A stretch of 39,365 nt of DNA from an uncultured Lachnospiraceae bacterium (GTDB taxonomy: Bacteria > Bacillota > Clostridia > Lachnospirales > Lachnospiraceae): NCBI GenBank assembly GCA_947626915.1, contig CANQUA010000027.1, positions 1-39,365 on the forward strand. The letters run 5' to 3'. Both the position numbers and the translations under genes were made by a program. Under the pieces are notes generated by a model that worked only from the letters and a program-made list of their open reading frames with translations, was not told the origin of the DNA and searched no databases. This document shows, one piece after another, positions 8,227 to 17,110 of this stretch; the first letter of the stretch is position 1, and every line of letters starts with the position of its first letter.

Positions 8227-8250
8227 TGCGGCAGGCTTCGTTCCCGCGGC

Positions 8251-9156
8251 TCAGAATCTCCTGCTGCCGCCGCCATGGGATCTGCCGCTGCTGGAATGAT
8301 GGGTCGAACTGCGGCCGGAACTGTGGGACGAGCTATGGGAGCTGCGGGAGGCGGTGCGGGACGCTGCCGCCGCGATCACGGCCGTGGTCACAAATTTGTC
8401 AATCAGCGAATCATTGCAGACATCGTACGTAAATTTGCTGTCCGCCCGATATGCCATGTTGTGGTTGGCGATCTGCTGAGCGTTCTCTTCCATATTGTAC
8501 TGGCGCACCACGCTCCGGGCGGCGATTCCGGCCACGATCAGCGAAACGCCGGCCGCCAGCAGAAATTCCGAAACGGAAATGCTGCGGTGAACGCTGATCT
8601 CGCCCGTCTCCGTATCGTAATTGTACTGCCCGCTGACGATGCCGGCCTGCACATAATAGCCGACATCCTCCAAAAACACTTCCGCGCTGGCCGCGTAATC
8701 TCCGTCGGCCACCTCCGCGTAAACATGATCCAATATGGTATCGATCCGGCTGTCGGTAAAGATCCGGATCGCGCCGCCGCTGGTGGAAAGCGTCAGTTCC
8801 CGGTTATCCATGTCGATCAGATATAAGATCCCGGAGTAATCCCGGCCTTTCCCGAAACCGCCCGCGTCATAGAAATCATCGGCGTATTCCTGGGAATCCT
8901 TTCCCTGCGCGTCGTCCGTGGTCACGACAACCACATCGATCCCTGTCTCATCCGACACTTCCTGCGCGCTTTTTTCCAGCTTTTCCGCCTCGTCCCCGGT
9001 AAACAGTCCGGCCTCATCGTAAATATGTCCGGAGGACGCCAAAACCTCCGGAACGCCGCCAAAACCTCCCAATACCGTCAGCGCCAGCGCCGCCAGGACG
9101 CCCGCGGCCAGCGCTCTTCTTTTCCGGCCGTACGCCGGCTTCTTTGCGCCTCTCAT
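8251..9156 (-). CDS. TPM-domain membrane protein (YgcG/YdjH-like), 301 aa
   Basis: Layout: basic N-terminus and signal anchor (about 15-40), a TPM domain (about 42-172) with IYDEAGLFTGDEAEKLE at its start and GILYLIDMDNRELTLSTSG in its core, a second span (about 197-214), and a Ser/His/Gly/Arg tail (262-301) of the kind that ends many YgcG-type proteins. TPM domains occur in photosystem repair phosphatases and in bacterial membrane proteins whose biochemical role is mostly unknown. The start ATG overlaps the stop of the zinc-ribbon gene by 4 bases, which implies translational coupling. With the two genes upstream it resembles the ydjG-ydjH-ydjI set of Bacillus subtilis. Confidence 0.8.
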   Translation of the reverse strand: MRGAKKPAYGRKRRALAAGVLAALALTVLGGFGGVPEVLASSGHIYDEAGLFTGDEAEKLEKSAQEVSDETGIDVVVVTTDDAQGKDSQEYADDFYDAGGFGKGRDYSGILYLIDMDNRELTLSTSGGAIRIFTDSRIDTILDHVYAEVADGDYAASAEVFLEDVGYYVQAGIVSGQYNYDTETGEISVHRSISVSEFLLAAGVSLIVAGIAARSVVRQYNMEENAQQIANHNMAYRADSKFTYDVCNDSLIDKFVTTAVIAAAASRTASRSSHSSSHSSGRSSTHHSSSGRSHGGGSRRF

Positions 9157-10220
9157 ATGAAATACCCCGCAATCATCAAAAGGATAAACAACGGCGTAAA
9201 AATCTTCGCAAAAAAGACCGCCAGCTTCGTCTTGTCGACCGGCAGTACGCCGCAGACCTTCCCATTCTGGCCGTTGCAGGCAAAATAATAGATCTTGCCG
9301 GCGCCGTCCCGGTAAGTCAGCGTCCAGACCGGCAGAAGCGCGTATTCCCAGCGGCTGTCCTTCAGATCCGCCTGCCGCTCGTGCATCTGCACGCTGCTGT
9401 AGCCCGTCAGACCCGAATTCAGATCGTTCAGGGCGTATTCCCGGACTTCATTTTCTACCTCCCTGACAAACTCCCCCTGCTCCATATCCCGCTTCTCCGC
9501 CACAAATCCCGACAGATAGGCCATGGAAAACGGCTTCAGTTCTTTCATCTCGTAAGGCATTACGCTTTCTACCAGCTTCTTATCCGCCTTTTTCAAAGCG
9601 TTCCTGGTCACATGCTCGACCTCCATATGGCCGGTCCGCAGAATGTTGTACTTCTCGTGCTCGGTATATCGGGTTTTGCCGGAGACCCAGGTGCGCTCCC
9701 TGGTCCCTTCGCCTTCCAGACGGCCGTCCACCTCGCAGCTATACATCCAGTAAGGGAAATACACGCCCGTCATTTTTTCGATCTGGTCCGGCGAATAGAA
9801 CGATTTCGGCACGAATTTTTTCTGTTTCAGCCACTGCAGGAAAATCCCTTTGGCTTTCTCGCGGTCGACCGCAAACGGCAGCACATAATCCGGCTGATAC
9901 GCTCCGTCCAGACGGCCCTGCAGAACCACCGGATTGTGGCAGTAAAAGCAGAACGTGGCCGCCGTCGTCTCCTCCGTCACGATCTCCGCGCCGCAGCTGG
10001 GGCAGGTATAGACCACCGCCTGCCCGCCTGCCGCCGCGTTTTCTCCGCCGCCTGCGTATCCCGCATCCGCCGCCTGTTCCTCAGTCTCATCCGGAACCAG
10101 CTGCGCCAGCTCTTCCTGCGTGAACGCGGAAAGACAGTACTCGCACGCATATTTCTGGGAAGCGGGGTCGAACCGAAGCCCGCCTCCGCAGTTTGGGCAT
10201 TTATAGGTTATCGTTGCCAT
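9153..10220 (-). CDS. TFIIB-type zinc-ribbon membrane protein (YdjG-like), 355 aa
   Basis: Two zinc ribbons open the protein: Cys8/Cys11 with Cys26/Cys29, and Cys73/Cys76 with Cys91/Cys94, joined by an Ala/Gly/Glu-rich linker. A conserved central region follows (LPFAVDREKAKGIFLQWL, then VYFPYWMYSCEVDG), and the end is a single membrane span (about 333-354). In Bacillus subtilis the related YdjG is a membrane protein reported to work with the SPFH protein YdjI. Here the gene sits 15 bp after the SPFH gene and overlaps the TPM gene, so the three should act together at the membrane. It is predicted to be tail-anchored with the ribbons in the cytoplasm. Confidence 0.8.
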   Translation of the reverse strand: MATITYKCPNCGGGLRFDPASQKYACEYCLSAFTQEELAQLVPDETEEQAADAGYAGGGENAAAGGQAVVYTCPSCGAEIVTEETTAATFCFYCHNPVVLQGRLDGAYQPDYVLPFAVDREKAKGIFLQWLKQKKFVPKSFYSPDQIEKMTGVYFPYWMYSCEVDGRLEGEGTRERTWVSGKTRYTEHEKYNILRTGHMEVEHVTRNALKKADKKLVESVMPYEMKELKPFSMAYLSGFVAEKRDMEQGEFVREVENEVREYALNDLNSGLTGYSSVQMHERQADLKDSRWEYALLPVWTLTYRDGAGKIYYFACNGQNGKVCGVLPVDKTKLAVFFAKIFTPLFILLMIAGYFI

Positions 10221-10235
10221 GGCATACTCTCCGGT

Positions 10236-11525
10236 TTACTGTCTGGGCTTGCCGCATTCGCTGCAGAACCTGCCTTTGTTCACCGCGCCGCAGGAACACG
10301 TCCAGCTGCCGTCCGCCGCAGGCGCAGGCTTGCCGCACTCGCTGCAGAACTTGCCTTTGTTCACCGTACCGCAGGAGCAGACCCAGCTGCCGTCCGCCGC
10401 AGGCGCAGGTTTCCCGCACTGGCTGCAGAATTTGCCCGTATTCACCGCGCCGCAGGAGCAGGTCCAGCTCCCGGCCTGGCTGGGGGCCTGCATCGCCGGC
10501 TGGCCGCCCTGCCGCATGGCCTGCGCTCCCTGCTGCATCTGCATCTGCTGCATATTGGCGCTGGAAGCGGCGTTCATGAAGCCGCCGCCCACGTTCATGC
10601 CCATCCCCATGCCCATGAAACCGGCCATGGCTCCGTTGGCGTTGGAACCGGCCGCCTCCATGCCGCGGGCCATAGCTCCCTGGACATAGCCCTCGCGCAC
10701 CGTCGGGTCGCTGAGCATCGCGCCCTGATTGCGCATATTGATCAGCTTCTGGGATTCCTCGTCATAGGAAATGCTGGCCAGGCCCACCGACTGGATCTCC
10801 ATGCCGCGCATCCGCTTCCATTCCTCATCCAGCGTCTCCGACATGTACTTGCCCAGCTCGCGGCCTTTCGAGGACACGAACGAGATCCGGATCCCATCCG
10901 CGGACATCTGGTTGATCGAGGACTGCAGGGCCTCCAGAAATTCATCCAGGTACTGGGCGTTGACGGAATTGATCTCCACCTGGTCCTGGTTCTTCGGGAT
11001 CACCTCGGCGTAAAACAGGAGCGGATCCGTGATCTTGATCGAATAGGTGCCGTGGGCCCGCAAAAACAACTCGGCATTATAAAACTGGTCGAAATAATTG
11101 ATCGGGTTGCGGGTGCCGAACTTGATGCCCTTGATCTCCTGCAGGTTGATATAATATACTTTCTGGGAGGTCGGGGTGACGCCGCCGTAGCGGATGCGGT
11201 TGAAGGACTCCTTCAGCGTATCGCCGAACTGGCCGTTGAACAGAGACGGCAGCGAGGAATTGTTGACCGTGTAATAGCCCTCTTCCGCCGTATAATCCAC
11301 GACCTTGCCCCCGTCCACCAGCATCATGAACTGGTTCGGATATACGTGGATCACCGAACCGTTGGACACCGTGTTCTCCGTGCCCTTGGTATTGGAACCC
11401 CGGCGCACCTTCGCCCCGCGGGTAAAGACTGTCTGATCCCCCATATTGCCCGGCTCAAAGACCTCCAGCCACTGATCGGCCAGCGCGCCTCCCACTGCCG
11501 ATGTCAACGCTTTGATAATGCCCAT
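10236..11525 (-). CDS. SPFH-domain protein with C-terminal zinc ribbons (YdjI-like), 429 aa
   Basis: The ATG at 11525 has GGAGGAGA 6-8 nt upstream; the frame is open 22 codons further but without a site. Residues about 25-310 match the SPFH/virion-core-like family: VIHVYPNQFMMLVDGGKV near the start, then FNAELFLRAHGTYS-type strands and GRELGKYMSETLDEEWKRMRGMEI. A Gly/Met/Gln-rich segment (about 315-350) follows. The end is three tandem zinc ribbons (352-378, 379-405, 406-429), each with CSCG and FCSxCGKP. There is no transmembrane span, so membrane binding probably relies on partner proteins. It is the first gene of a three-gene operon. In Bacillus subtilis the equivalents are linked to pspA and envelope stress; no pspA is seen here. 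Confidence 0.85.
   Translation of the reverse strand: MGIIKALTSAVGGALADQWLEVFEPGNMGDQTVFTRGAKVRRGSNTKGTENTVSNGSVIHVYPNQFMMLVDGGKVVDYTAEEGYYTVNNSSLPSLFNGQFGDTLKESFNRIRYGGVTPTSQKVYYINLQEIKGIKFGTRNPINYFDQFYNAELFLRAHGTYSIKITDPLLFYAEVIPKNQDQVEINSVNAQYLDEFLEALQSSINQMSADGIRISFVSSKGRELGKYMSETLDEEWKRMRGMEIQSVGLASISYDEESQKLINMRNQGAMLSDPTVREGYVQGAMARGMEAAGSNANGAMAGFMGMGMGMNVGGGFMNAASSANMQQMQMQQGAQAMRQGGQPAMQAPSQAGSWTCSCGAVNTGKFCSQCGKPAPAADGSWVCSCGTVNKGKFCSECGKPAPAADGSWTCSCGAVNKGRFCSECGKPRQ
10239..10472 (-). repeat. 81-bp tandem repeats encoding three zinc ribbons
   Basis: Three units with an 81-bp period encode the CSCG-FCSxCGKP zinc ribbons at the end of the SPFH protein. The DNA is closely conserved between units, including the PAPAAD linker codons, which points to recent tandem duplication. 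Confidence 0.85.
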
Positions 11526-11711
11526 ATCTGTCTCCTCCTTTTTCATTATATATTCTGACAGAGAAACGTCCGATGCCGCTTCTCTCATCATATTCCTATT
11601 TAAAACATCCCGGCCGTTTCCCGCAGCAGGACGCCCCAGGAGCCGAACCGCGTACGAAAGTCCGGACGTTTTAAAAGATCCGTTTTTCCCAAAGGCTGTC
11701 CTGCGGCCGCC

Positions 11712-12602
11712 TTAAAGCCCCGCCGTCCCTTTCTTCCTGCGGGACCGGGGCGTCACCTGCCGCACGGCCGCCCACAAAAATGCGCCTGACATCGCAATCT
11801 GCACCAGCATACTGCATTCCCACCAGCGGCCATCCAAAAGATCCAGCTCCCGGATCCGTCCGACCAGCGGGGTCAGAAGCGCCATGCCCTCTTCGTTTCC
11901 CACCTGCCCGGTCAAAACCGACTGAAACATAACGGCCGGATTGCACAAAAGCAGATACAGGGGCCAGACCGGCCCGCTGCTGCCGGCCAGCGTCGTGATC
12001 TCCTCAAACCCCTCCGCCAGGTAGCTGACCATAATGGTACCTGCCACCAGGACCAGTACCACCGCGTAAGCCGCGGCCGTCGCCACCGTAGACCGTTTCA
12101 GGGCCGCCGAACAGAAAATGCCCACGCTTCCCACCAGAACCGCCGTTACCACATAGCACAGGAGCAGGAGCCCCACGTCGGGCATCGTCACGCCGCCGTA
12201 GATAAAGACCAGGCTCAGGATCGGAAAGCTGGATACGATCAGCAGAAATACGGTGGAAAGTCCCGCCGCCAGCTTCCCGAACACGATATCGGCGGCCGTC
12301 AGCCGGGTGGTCAGCATCAGATCCAGGGTCTGCCGCTCCCGCTCGCCGCTGATGCTCCCGCCGGTCAGCCCGGGGATGATGAACAAAAGCAGCACGAACT
12401 CCACCGCCGCCACGAACACGTACAACCCCAGGAAGCTGGAATACTGGATCTCCGCCGTCAGCCGCACCTGGGTGATCATGGAATACATATCCAGAAGCGC
12501 CACCACGGCCAGCACACAATTAAATAATAGCACAATCATCGGCAATTTAAAAGACCTGGCGCTGGCTTTACTTTCCTGGTGATAGATCGGATTAACCTTC
12601 AT
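11712..12602 (-). CDS. ABC-2 type transporter permease, 296 aa
   Basis: The ATG at 12602 (MKVNPIYHQE) is chosen: it overlaps the end of the ATPase gene by 11 bp and has GGGAGGTGG about 10 nt upstream. The product has six predicted membrane spans (starting at about residues 19, 56, 104, 136, 165 and 263) and the short motif GGSISGERERQTLDLMLTTR between spans 2 and 3. That motif is typical of the NatB/gliding-associated ABC-2 permeases and forms the coupling element. The partner ATPase is encoded immediately upstream. Substrate is unknown; the two-component system and large extracytoplasmic protein in the same operon suggest a role in envelope stress, peptide export or resistance. Confidence 0.85.
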   Translation of the reverse strand: MKVNPIYHQESKASARSFKLPMIVLLFNCVLAVVALLDMYSMITQVRLTAEIQYSSFLGLYVFVAAVEFVLLLFIIPGLTGGSISGERERQTLDLMLTTRLTAADIVFGKLAAGLSTVFLLIVSSFPILSLVFIYGGVTMPDVGLLLLCYVVTAVLVGSVGIFCSAALKRSTVATAAAYAVVLVLVAGTIMVSYLAEGFEEITTLAGSSGPVWPLYLLLCNPAVMFQSVLTGQVGNEEGMALLTPLVGRIRELDLLDGRWWECSMLVQIAMSGAFLWAAVRQVTPRSRRKKGTAGL

Positions 12603-13542
12603 AGGACAACACCACCTCCCCGCCGCTGTGGTCCGTGATCTGCATGAACACCGTCTCCAGATTTCTCCTCTCACGGACAAACCCGTAAATCTGCACGCCG
12701 GCCTCCACCAGACTCTGCAGAAGCGCCGCTTCGTCCTTTTTATCGCCTCCAAAGCCCACCAGGATATCATCCCCGCGGATCGAGACCGTCTCCACCTGGG
12801 GATGCTCCCGCAGAATCCGCAGGGCCGGCGACTGGTCCCCCGCGATGGAGATCAGGATCGGGCAGGACACGTTGATCTGGGATAAGATCTCCTCCATGCT
12901 CCCCTCAAACACCATCCGTCCCTGATCCACCACGCCGATGTCGGTACATATTTCCGCCAGCTCCGGCAGGATATGGGAACTGATGAGGATGGTCTTTCCC
13001 TGGGCGCAGAGCTCCTTCAGGATCTCCTTGAATTCATAGCGGGTCCGCGGATCCAGCCCCGCAGTCGGTTCGTCCATGATCAGAAACAGGGGATTGTGGA
13101 TCAGTGCCCTGGCCAGGCACAGCCTCTGCTTCATGCCGCGGGACAGGCCCTCCACATAAAAATCCGCTTTGTCGTATAACCCCACCTGCTCCAGAAGGGT
13201 CTCGCTCCGTTTTCTGGCTTTCAGGCCCGTGATTCCGTAGCAGGCCGCGAAAAATTCCATATACTCCGATACCTTCAGATTGTCGTAAACGCCGAACGAA
13301 TCCGGCACATATCCGATCTTCGACATCACCTTCCGGGGGGACTGCTCCACGTAAACGCCGTCCACCGCCACGCTGCCCTCGTCCGGCGTCAGCAGGCCGA
13401 TGATCGTCCGGATCGTCGTGGTCTTGCCCGCGCCGTTGGGCCCCACGAAACCGTAAAGGGCCCCGTCCTGCACCAGCATGTTCAGCCCGTCCAGGGCCAC
13501 GGTCTTCCCGAACACCTTTTTCAGATTCTCTATCCTCAGCAT
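12592..13542 (-). CDS. ABC transporter ATPase, 316 aa
   Basis: Walker A GPNGAGKTT (34-42), signature LSRGMKQR (133-140), Walker B LFLIMDEP with Glu158, D-loop AGLDP and switch His in SSHILPE are all present. The signature is LSRGM instead of LSGGQ and the Q-loop reads GYVPDSFG, both common in this exporter subfamily (CcmA/NatA-like). A C-terminal domain of about 90 residues follows the ATPase. The start ATG shares one base with the stop of the 808-aa gene, and the end overlaps the permease start. It energises the permease encoded next to it. Confidence 0.9.
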   Translation of the reverse strand: MLRIENLKKVFGKTVALDGLNMLVQDGALYGFVGPNGAGKTTTIRTIIGLLTPDEGSVAVDGVYVEQSPRKVMSKIGYVPDSFGVYDNLKVSEYMEFFAACYGITGLKARKRSETLLEQVGLYDKADFYVEGLSRGMKQRLCLARALIHNPLFLIMDEPTAGLDPRTRYEFKEILKELCAQGKTILISSHILPELAEICTDIGVVDQGRMVFEGSMEEILSQINVSCPILISIAGDQSPALRILREHPQVETVSIRGDDILVGFGGDKKDEAALLQSLVEAGVQIYGFVRERRNLETVFMQITDHSGGEVVLSYEG

Positions 13543-15968
13543 CAGTGTTCCCTCCCTACGACGCTCAGCATCGGAAGCAATACGTTAAAACTGTACTGCG
13601 ACGCGTTCTCATACACGTAACGAATCGTCATGGCGTTGGAAGCGGACAGATAGGGGCGCAGCTCCGCGCCGCTGTATACGGTCTTTTCGCGGTCCATTAC
13701 GTCGTATCTCCCCAGCACATAATTATAAAAATAAATATTGCCGCTGAACGAAACCAGGTCCCTCCGCCCCGTAAACGCTTCCGACACATAATCGAACTGC
13801 ACCTCTTCGATCTCCATCTCGCTGCCCAGGAAATACTCCAGCGTCACCGGATCGATGCCGAACGTAGAATTTGAGGCGGCGTCATAATTGCCCCCCAGCA
13901 CCCTCGGCGTCTTCACCAGTCCGGAACGGTACACGATCTCGTCGTCCGCCGAATAGGTCAGGATGGAGGAAGATACCACCGTGATCCCCCTGGCCCCCCG
14001 GTGTTTTACCGGGCTGCCGTCCGTATCCTCCCGCATGACCCCGATGACCCTGGCTCCCGGCGTCGTATAGTAGGTCATATGATTGTCCAGATAAAACTGG
14101 AGCAGATTGGTCTTCTCCGACGCGTGAACATACTCCTCGCTGCTGATGTCCGCCTCCTCGAACGCGCTCTCGCCGGAAAGGTAGGCGGCCACCTGATACG
14201 AATTGGACCGCGGATATTCCAGTACCTCCAGATCGTCGATGACGACCGTCTCTCCCGGCTCCATGTCTCCCAGCACGATCAGCTTATGGTTAAAAAGAAG
14301 CGCGCAGTCCTCGATGACCGCCGGGAACTGATTTGTCACGTTCCCGCTCAGCTTTCCTTCCCTCACTTCGACCTCTCCGTCAAATCCGATCGCCGCCTCA
14401 TTGCCCGTCACCTTATACAGCTGAAAATAGCGGGGTTCAAACGCGGGAACATCCTGGAAAAAGAGCTCGGTCTCCTCCTCCCCCATCCGAAGCTCCACCC
14501 GGTAATCCTCGCTTCCCGTAAAACGCGGAACATTTTCATCGTTGTAATAGCTGCGCGTGATGGGCTTAATCGAATAAGCTGCCGGCAGATTCACCCGGTA
14601 GGGCCGGTTGTAGGGCGCTCTTATGTTCATATAGGAAGTTTCAAAAACCGAATCATAGGTGGTCTCCAAAAACCGCGCATAGGTGTAGATCGTGTCCGTG
14701 AACCGCGTCCTGCTGCCCATGACATAAATGATCGCCGTAAAAAGAAGCGCCAGGATCCCCACGCACCGCCGGTAATAATCCGTCAGGTCCCTCTGCTTCA
14801 GGAAAATATACAGCGCCAGACCGGCCAGGAAAATATAGATCGTAAGTTCCAGCGCATAAAGGCTCAGATTCGGCAGCTGGCGGACATTTCCCGTATTGAT
14901 CATATCCCGCACGCTCCAATACGGGCCGGAATTGCCGCTGTATACCTCCTGGGACAATTCAAGCAGCCGGGACTCCCCCAGCACGCCGCTTAAAAGATCA
15001 TCCAGATAGGCGGGCGTCTGACGGCAGAACTCGTCGATATCCGTAAAATCATAGGCCGCCACCGCGATGCGTCCCCGCCCGTAAGCCGCCGTCGCCGCCA
15101 GGGTCTGCTGCTCGTCATAAAACAGCACGTCGCCGCCGGAAAGCGAGAACTCCAGGCAGGGGATCAGAAACGTGGCGTCTGACGGCCCGTTCACCGCGTA
15201 GGCGTCGCCCATATTGACCTCCCGGACCACCGGCGGGTCGTAGGATTCCTCCAGAAGCTCCGGAGCGAACCGGCCCAGCGTGTCGTCCGCCCGCATCCCG
15301 GTTCCCAGGATCATAACGCCGCCGCTCCGGACCCATTCCACCAGGACCTGGCTCTGCTCCTGCGACAGATCGCGGATACGGTAATTGCTGATCAGCAGCA
15401 CGTCGATCATATCCAGCCCTCTGGTATCCGTCGGGAACGACTCCGTCTCAAAGGGGATCAGCACCGTTTTCAGCATACTGTAATCGACGCCGATCCCGTC
15501 CCAGCCGGACAGTTTTTCCGGCGTGTCGCTGAGGACGCCGATAAACAGTTCCGGCATATCCAGATTAAAATTCAAATTGATCCGCTTATGCAGGATTTTC
15601 TGCCCCTCTTCGTCCGTCAGCGTCACAAACATCTGGTCCGACCGGTTGCCCAGGGGAATATACATATGAAAATCGGCCGTCTCCCCCGCCGCAGCCGCCG
15701 CGGGATACTCATACCGGTAAATGTCATAGTCCGACTCCATCGTCAAAAACTGCAGCGCGCCGGAAAAGCCGGACGGCGATTCATTGACCAGCTCCACATC
15801 CACCGGTACATAACGTCCGCCCTTGACATGATTGTCATAGCCATAGGTCACGCTCATGACAAGGCCGCCCTCCGCAGCCAGCGCGCAGGACGGCAGTATG
15901 ACCGGCAGGGCCGGCAGACACAGAAGCAGCCCCAGAAGTAATTGTCTGAATATACGGTTCCTTTTCAT
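13542..15968 (-). CDS. Large extracytoplasmic membrane protein of the ABC operon, 808 aa
   Basis: Residues 1-32 are a signal peptide (LPSCALAAEGG). An extracytoplasmic beta domain and a glutaminase/GATase-like fold follow (about 140-310, with LDMIDVLLISNYRIRD and WVRSGGVMILGTG). Two membrane spans lie at about 371-391 and 401-418, and about 390 further residues are predicted outside the membrane. I cannot assign a catalytic triad. The arrangement resembles membrane proteins that accompany gliding-type ABC-2 exporters in Firmicutes, where a GATase-like fold is used for binding and not catalysis. The start overlaps the histidine kinase stop by 4 bases and the stop overlaps the ATPase start by one base, so it is translated as part of the operon. 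It may be the substrate-handling or sensing subunit. Confidence 0.7.
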   Translation of the reverse strand: MKRNRIFRQLLLGLLLCLPALPVILPSCALAAEGGLVMSVTYGYDNHVKGGRYVPVDVELVNESPSGFSGALQFLTMESDYDIYRYEYPAAAAAGETADFHMYIPLGNRSDQMFVTLTDEEGQKILHKRINLNFNLDMPELFIGVLSDTPEKLSGWDGIGVDYSMLKTVLIPFETESFPTDTRGLDMIDVLLISNYRIRDLSQEQSQVLVEWVRSGGVMILGTGMRADDTLGRFAPELLEESYDPPVVREVNMGDAYAVNGPSDATFLIPCLEFSLSGGDVLFYDEQQTLAATAAYGRGRIAVAAYDFTDIDEFCRQTPAYLDDLLSGVLGESRLLELSQEVYSGNSGPYWSVRDMINTGNVRQLPNLSLYALELTIYIFLAGLALYIFLKQRDLTDYYRRCVGILALLFTAIIYVMGSRTRFTDTIYTYARFLETTYDSVFETSYMNIRAPYNRPYRVNLPAAYSIKPITRSYYNDENVPRFTGSEDYRVELRMGEEETELFFQDVPAFEPRYFQLYKVTGNEAAIGFDGEVEVREGKLSGNVTNQFPAVIEDCALLFNHKLIVLGDMEPGETVVIDDLEVLEYPRSNSYQVAAYLSGESAFEEADISSEEYVHASEKTNLLQFYLDNHMTYYTTPGARVIGVMREDTDGSPVKHRGARGITVVSSSILTYSADDEIVYRSGLVKTPRVLGGNYDAASNSTFGIDPVTLEYFLGSEMEIEEVQFDYVSEAFTGRRDLVSFSGNIYFYNYVLGRYDVMDREKTVYSGAELRPYLSASNAMTIRYVYENASQYSFNVLLPMLSVVGREH

Positions 15969-17110
15969 GATATTCCCCCGGGATTTCCGAATTGTTCCCT
16001 GTTGATATCAAAATTCACCTGCAGCTTCACCGTGAAGACCGTACCGTCCAGATCGCTGGACACGCTGATGGTCCCGCCGTGCATGTCCACGATGTTTTTG
16101 GCGATGGCCAGCCCCAGCCCGGTGCCTCCGGTATCCGTCGAACGGGACTGCTCCACACGGTAGAAGCGGTTAAACAAAAGCGGCAGTTCCTCTTTCGGGA
16201 TCACGTACCCGTAGTTTGTCACCGATACGGTCACATACTCCGCGTCGGCCTTGATCTTCACCAGGATCCGCTTGCCCTCGGCCCCGTACTTGATCGCGTT
16301 GTTGATCAGATTATCGAAAAGCCGGGCCAGCAGATTGCCGTCGGCGGTAATGATCAGGGACGGCACGTTGCTCTGCAGCTCGTAGGACAGTTCCTTCTCC
16401 ATGAAATTAGGGTAAAATTCCTCCAGAAGCTGGCTTAAGAGTTTGATGATATCGACCTTGCTGACGCGCATGGAAATCTTGCCGTAATTCAGTTTCGTGA
16501 AGCCAAACAGATCCTCGATCAGCTTCTGCAGGCGCTTGGCCTTGGTATAGGTAATGTTTATGTATTTCTCCTGCATCTCCGCATCCAGTTTCACCGGGCC
16601 GGACAACAGCTCCAGATAACCGATGATCGAAGTCAGAGGCGTGCGCAGGTCGTGGGCCACATTGGTGATCAGCTCGTTTTTCGTCCGCTCGGACTCCCGC
16701 TCCTTGTCCATCAGTTCCCGGATCTCCTCCACCATCAGGTTAATGTTGGCGGCCATGCCGGAGAATTCGTCGTCGCCCGTCACTTCCACCTTGGTGTTCA
16801 GATCGCCGGCCGCGATATTCTGCATGGCGGCGGAGATTTTCGTGATATAGGCCATGGATTCCCGCTGCAGCAAAAGAAACGTAATGGTAAAGACCGCGAT
16901 CCCGGCCAGCACGTACAGGATCACAACCAGGGATTCCGGCTGATAAAACATGGCCGCCAGACTTCCTTCCCTGCCGTTTTCGACGGCGTACCGGCCCGCC
17001 ATGGAGAGATTCGTGACCAGAAACACCTCCACCAGACAGGCCAGGATCGCGCTGTAAATAATATTGGTGATCACCCGCGTGTGGTAGCGGAGACTCATAT
17101 CATTTTTCAA
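15965..17110 (-). CDS. VanS-like sensor histidine kinase, 381 aa
   Basis: Two spans (about 12-34 and 61-82) enclose a short 26-residue outside loop. A HAMP domain (about 83-135), a HisKA domain with NVAHDLRTPLT (His153) and a HATPase domain with DNLINNAIKYG and GTGLGLAIAKN follow. The outside loop is too short for a ligand-binding domain, so the signal is likely sensed in the membrane or through a partner such as the transporter. The first ATG overlaps the end of the regulator gene by 11 bp; a second ATG four codons later (17098) is an alternative. The partner is the regulator encoded upstream. Confidence 0.9.
   Translation of the reverse strand: MKNDMSLRYHTRVITNIIYSAILACLVEVFLVTNLSMAGRYAVENGREGSLAAMFYQPESLVVILYVLAGIAVFTITFLLLQRESMAYITKISAAMQNIAAGDLNTKVEVTGDDEFSGMAANINLMVEEIRELMDKERESERTKNELITNVAHDLRTPLTSIIGYLELLSGPVKLDAEMQEKYINITYTKAKRLQKLIEDLFGFTKLNYGKISMRVSKVDIIKLLSQLLEEFYPNFMEKELSYELQSNVPSLIITADGNLLARLFDNLINNAIKYGAEGKRILVKIKADAEYVTVSVTNYGYVIPKEELPLLFNRFYRVEQSRSTDTGGTGLGLAIAKNIVDMHGGTISVSSDLDGTVFTVKLQVNFDINREQFGNPGGIS

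Noticed and set aside
11545-11550. TATAAT before the SPFH gene as a promoter
   Set aside because: The transcription start would fall within the ribosome binding site and there is no -35. The real promoter was not found.
9144-11558. 804-codon open frame on the plus strand
   Set aside because: It lies opposite three genes with clear family motifs, is rich in His, Arg and Ala, has no ribosome site and contains no domain. It is a by-product of GC-rich coding on the other strand.
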